This document shows, piece by piece, positions 4,837-6,168 of a DNA stretch of 6,168 nt. Within the stretch, counting starts at the first letter, position 1, and each line of letters begins with the position of its first letter. Under the pieces are notes generated by a model, which was given only the letters and a program-made list of their open reading frames with translations, was not told the origin of the DNA and made no database searches. Made by a program: the position numbers and the translations under genes. The stretch comes from Synergistaceae bacterium (GTDB taxonomy: Bacteria > Synergistota > Synergistia > Synergistales > Synergistaceae): assembly GCA_031273585.1 (NCBI GenBank), contig JAISRP010000131.1:1-6168 (forward strand), in the 5' to 3' direction.

Positions 4837-6168
4837 CAGACCACGCCAAGCAGCGGCAGTATCCTCTCGAGCCCGTAGGACCTGGACCCCTTTACGAGGA
4901 CGATTGCCCCGGAGGCTGAGGCCGGGTCGAAATCATTCAAAAAACCGTCGGCGTCCCGCCACCTTCCGCGAAGGGCGCCCTGCTTCGTCTCGACCCCGTC
5001 CCACTCGGATCCTATCAGGTAGACCTCGTCGAAGAGGCTTGCCCTGCTCATTATCACCTCGTGCCAGCGGTCCGACTCGGCGCCGAGCTCCCTCATGCCG
5101 CCCAAGATCGCGATTTTCCGAACGTCCCCAGCGAGCTCGATGCCCAGTACATTCTTCAGGGCATACGACATCGAGCCGGGGCTGGCGTTATAGGTCTCGT
5201 CGATTATCATCCCATCCGCGGTCCGGAAGATCCTCCCCCTGCCGCGGGGCGCGTCGACGCGTCTCACCGCGTCGGCAAAAATTTCGCCGGGTACGCCCAG
5301 GTCCCTTGCCGCGGAGTATGCGTACGCGATGTTCTTGGCGTGCTGCACTCCGAAGAACCGCGCCTCGCACCTCAGATCCTCCCCCCTGCTCGAGATCACG
5401 AGGGACAGGAGCGGCGTTCCGTCCTCCCCGATGCTCTGCTTTATGTCGGAGACAGTGACGTCCGACCGCCGCGCGCCGACCGAGACGACGCGGAGCGGAC
5501 GACGGATGGAGGATACCGCCGCGGATAATGCTTCGTTATCATTATTATAAGACAAAAATTCGAGATCCCGAGAATCTGTCAGCTCCATCTTGGCGGCGAG
5601 AACTCCGTCGATCGATTTCAGGCCGTCGAGATGAACCTCCGTTATTTCCGTTATGACTCCGTGCGTCACCGGAAATTTGCCGACCATCGCGCGTATCTCC
5701 CCCGGGTGGTTCGTTCCTAGCTCCAGAATCAGAGTCTCCGTATCGCCAGGCATCGACAGGACCGTCATGCTGCACCCTATCATCGTGTTGTAGCTCTTCA
5801 CCGCCGAGTGAGCGCGCATGTGATCTTTTATCGCGCCGTGGAGCAGCTCCCTCGTCGTCGTCTTCCCGACGCTGCCGGTGATCCCCACCACCTTCGGAGA
5901 GACCATCCCGAGCCAGCGCTCAGCCAGGAGGGCCACACTCCGCTCCGGGTCCTCGACGGGAATGACGGACGCGCCGAGATCTTTCAGGCCCTCCGCGTTC
6001 CGCCAGTACCAGCCCTCCTCCAGTATCACGACGGATGCGCCACGCCTCACCGCGTCCTCTATATATTCGTGCCCGTCGGTGCGCTCGCCCCGCATGGCTA
6101 TGAAGACGCCGCCCCTTTCCACCTCGCGGCTGTCCGCCCTGAAGCTCTGGGGCATGGGATCGCCTCCC
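4836..6168 (-). CDS. murF: UDP-N-acetylmuramoyl-tripeptide--D-alanyl-D-alanine ligase MurF (5' end probably beyond right edge)
   Basis: Cytoplasmic Mur ligase that adds D-Ala-D-Ala to UDP-MurNAc-tripeptide. Numbering from the ATG at 6155 (439 residues), it shows DSREVERGGVFIAMRGE (8-24) of the substrate domain, P-loop GITGSVGKTTT (91-101), LELGTNHPGEI (145-155), HLDGLKSIDGVLAAKMEL (175-192), NNDN (204-207), then the C-terminal IDETYNASPGSM (318-329), LGGMRELG (351-358) and VLVKGSRS (419-426). TYNASP and VKGSRS mark MurF rather than MurE. In the family about 20-30 residues normally precede DSR, but here there are seven from ATG 6155. The frame stays open to the window edge and would read Gly-Gly-Asp-Pro before that Met, as MurF N-termini often do, so I extend it to the edge as partial. 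Against this, GGGAGG sits seven bases before ATG 6155 and could be a real ribosome site. Motif changes include GVQHAKN (269-275) for the usual GxHNxxN and LGGM for LGDM. Confidence 0.95.
   Translation of the reverse strand, partial: GGDPMPQSFRADSREVERGGVFIAMRGERTDGHEYIEDAVRRGASVVILEEGWYWRNAEGLKDLGASVIPVEDPERSVALLAERWLGMVSPKVVGITGSVGKTTTRELLHGAIKDHMRAHSAVKSYNTMIGCSMTVLSMPGDTETLILELGTNHPGEIRAMVGKFPVTHGVITEITEVHLDGLKSIDGVLAAKMELTDSRDLEFLSYNNDNEALSAAVSSIRRPLRVVSVGARRSDVTVSDIKQSIGEDGTPLLSLVISSRGEDLRCEARFFGVQHAKNIAYAYSAARDLGVPGEIFADAVRRVDAPRGRGRIFRTADGMIIDETYNASPGSMSYALKNVLGIELAGDVRKIAILGGMRELGAESDRWHEVIMSRASLFDEVYLIGSEWDGVETKQGALRGRWRDADGFLNDFDPASASGAIVLVKGSRSYGLERILPLLGVV

Noticed and set aside
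3568..4878. Plus-strand open frame of 436 codons opposite mraY and the murD start
   Set aside because: Its translation is rich in Arg, His, Pro and Asp with no family signal. It crosses gene junctions of the minus-strand operon and is best explained by absent stop codons in GC-rich antisense DNA.
5544..5572. Internal sigma70-type promoter in murF
   Set aside because: TATAAT is present at 5549-5544, but the expected -35 position reads CTCGGG. It lies in the Tyr203-Asn204 codons and is not annotated as a promoter.
5871..5887. 17-base identical sequence shared by murF (5871-5887) and murD (3528-3544)
   Set aside because: It encodes the same part of the Mur-ligase P-loop (GITGS) in two paralogues, so shared ancestry and codon bias explain it. 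It is not a mobile or recombination repeat.
4836..6155. Plus-strand frames opposite murF (for example 4808-5458 and 5061-5528)
   Set aside because: Arg/Pro/Ser-rich antisense shadows without motifs, on top of a complete Mur ligase.

Overview
The window holds one stretch of a dcw (division and cell wall) operon. It contains six genes, all on the minus strand, so transcription runs from the right edge to the left: murF (5' end probably cut by the right edge), mraY, murD, ftsW, murG and the first third of murC (cut by the left edge). This is the classic bacterial order murF-mraY-murD-ftsW-murG-murC. I would expect murE to the right and the rest of murC, often followed by murB, to the left. All assignments rest on family motifs read directly in the translations, and no gene is interrupted.

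Together the genes cover the later part of peptidoglycan precursor synthesis. MurC adds L-Ala and MurD adds D-Glu to the UDP-MurNAc stem, and MurF adds the D-Ala-D-Ala dipeptide. MraY moves the finished pentapeptide onto undecaprenyl phosphate (lipid I), and MurG adds GlcNAc (lipid II). FtsW is the SEDS glycosyltransferase that polymerises lipid II at the division site.

Packing is very tight. murF and mraY share one base (TGATG). mraY and murD are separated by one base (TGA-T-ATG) or overlap, depending on the murD start. murD and ftsW overlap by 14 or 29 bases, and ftsW and murG overlap by four (ATGA). The only intergenic space is the 36-57 bases between murG and murC, which carries a strong Shine-Dalgarno. 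I found no promoter, terminator, RNA gene, repeat array, mobile element or CRISPR in the window, and no gene-free stretch longer than about 60 bases.

The DNA is visibly GC-rich, yet it often uses AGG/AGA for Arg and ATA for Ile. With a complete dcw order and many Shine-Dalgarno-like sites, this suggests a bacterium outside the common proteobacterial and actinobacterial codon styles. Synergistota is one possibility, but this is a weak inference from codon style alone. The window is core housekeeping DNA. I do not see an undescribed system here. The points worth a second look are uncertain starts at four genes and several substitutions in family motifs, mainly in MurG, FtsW, MurF and MraY.
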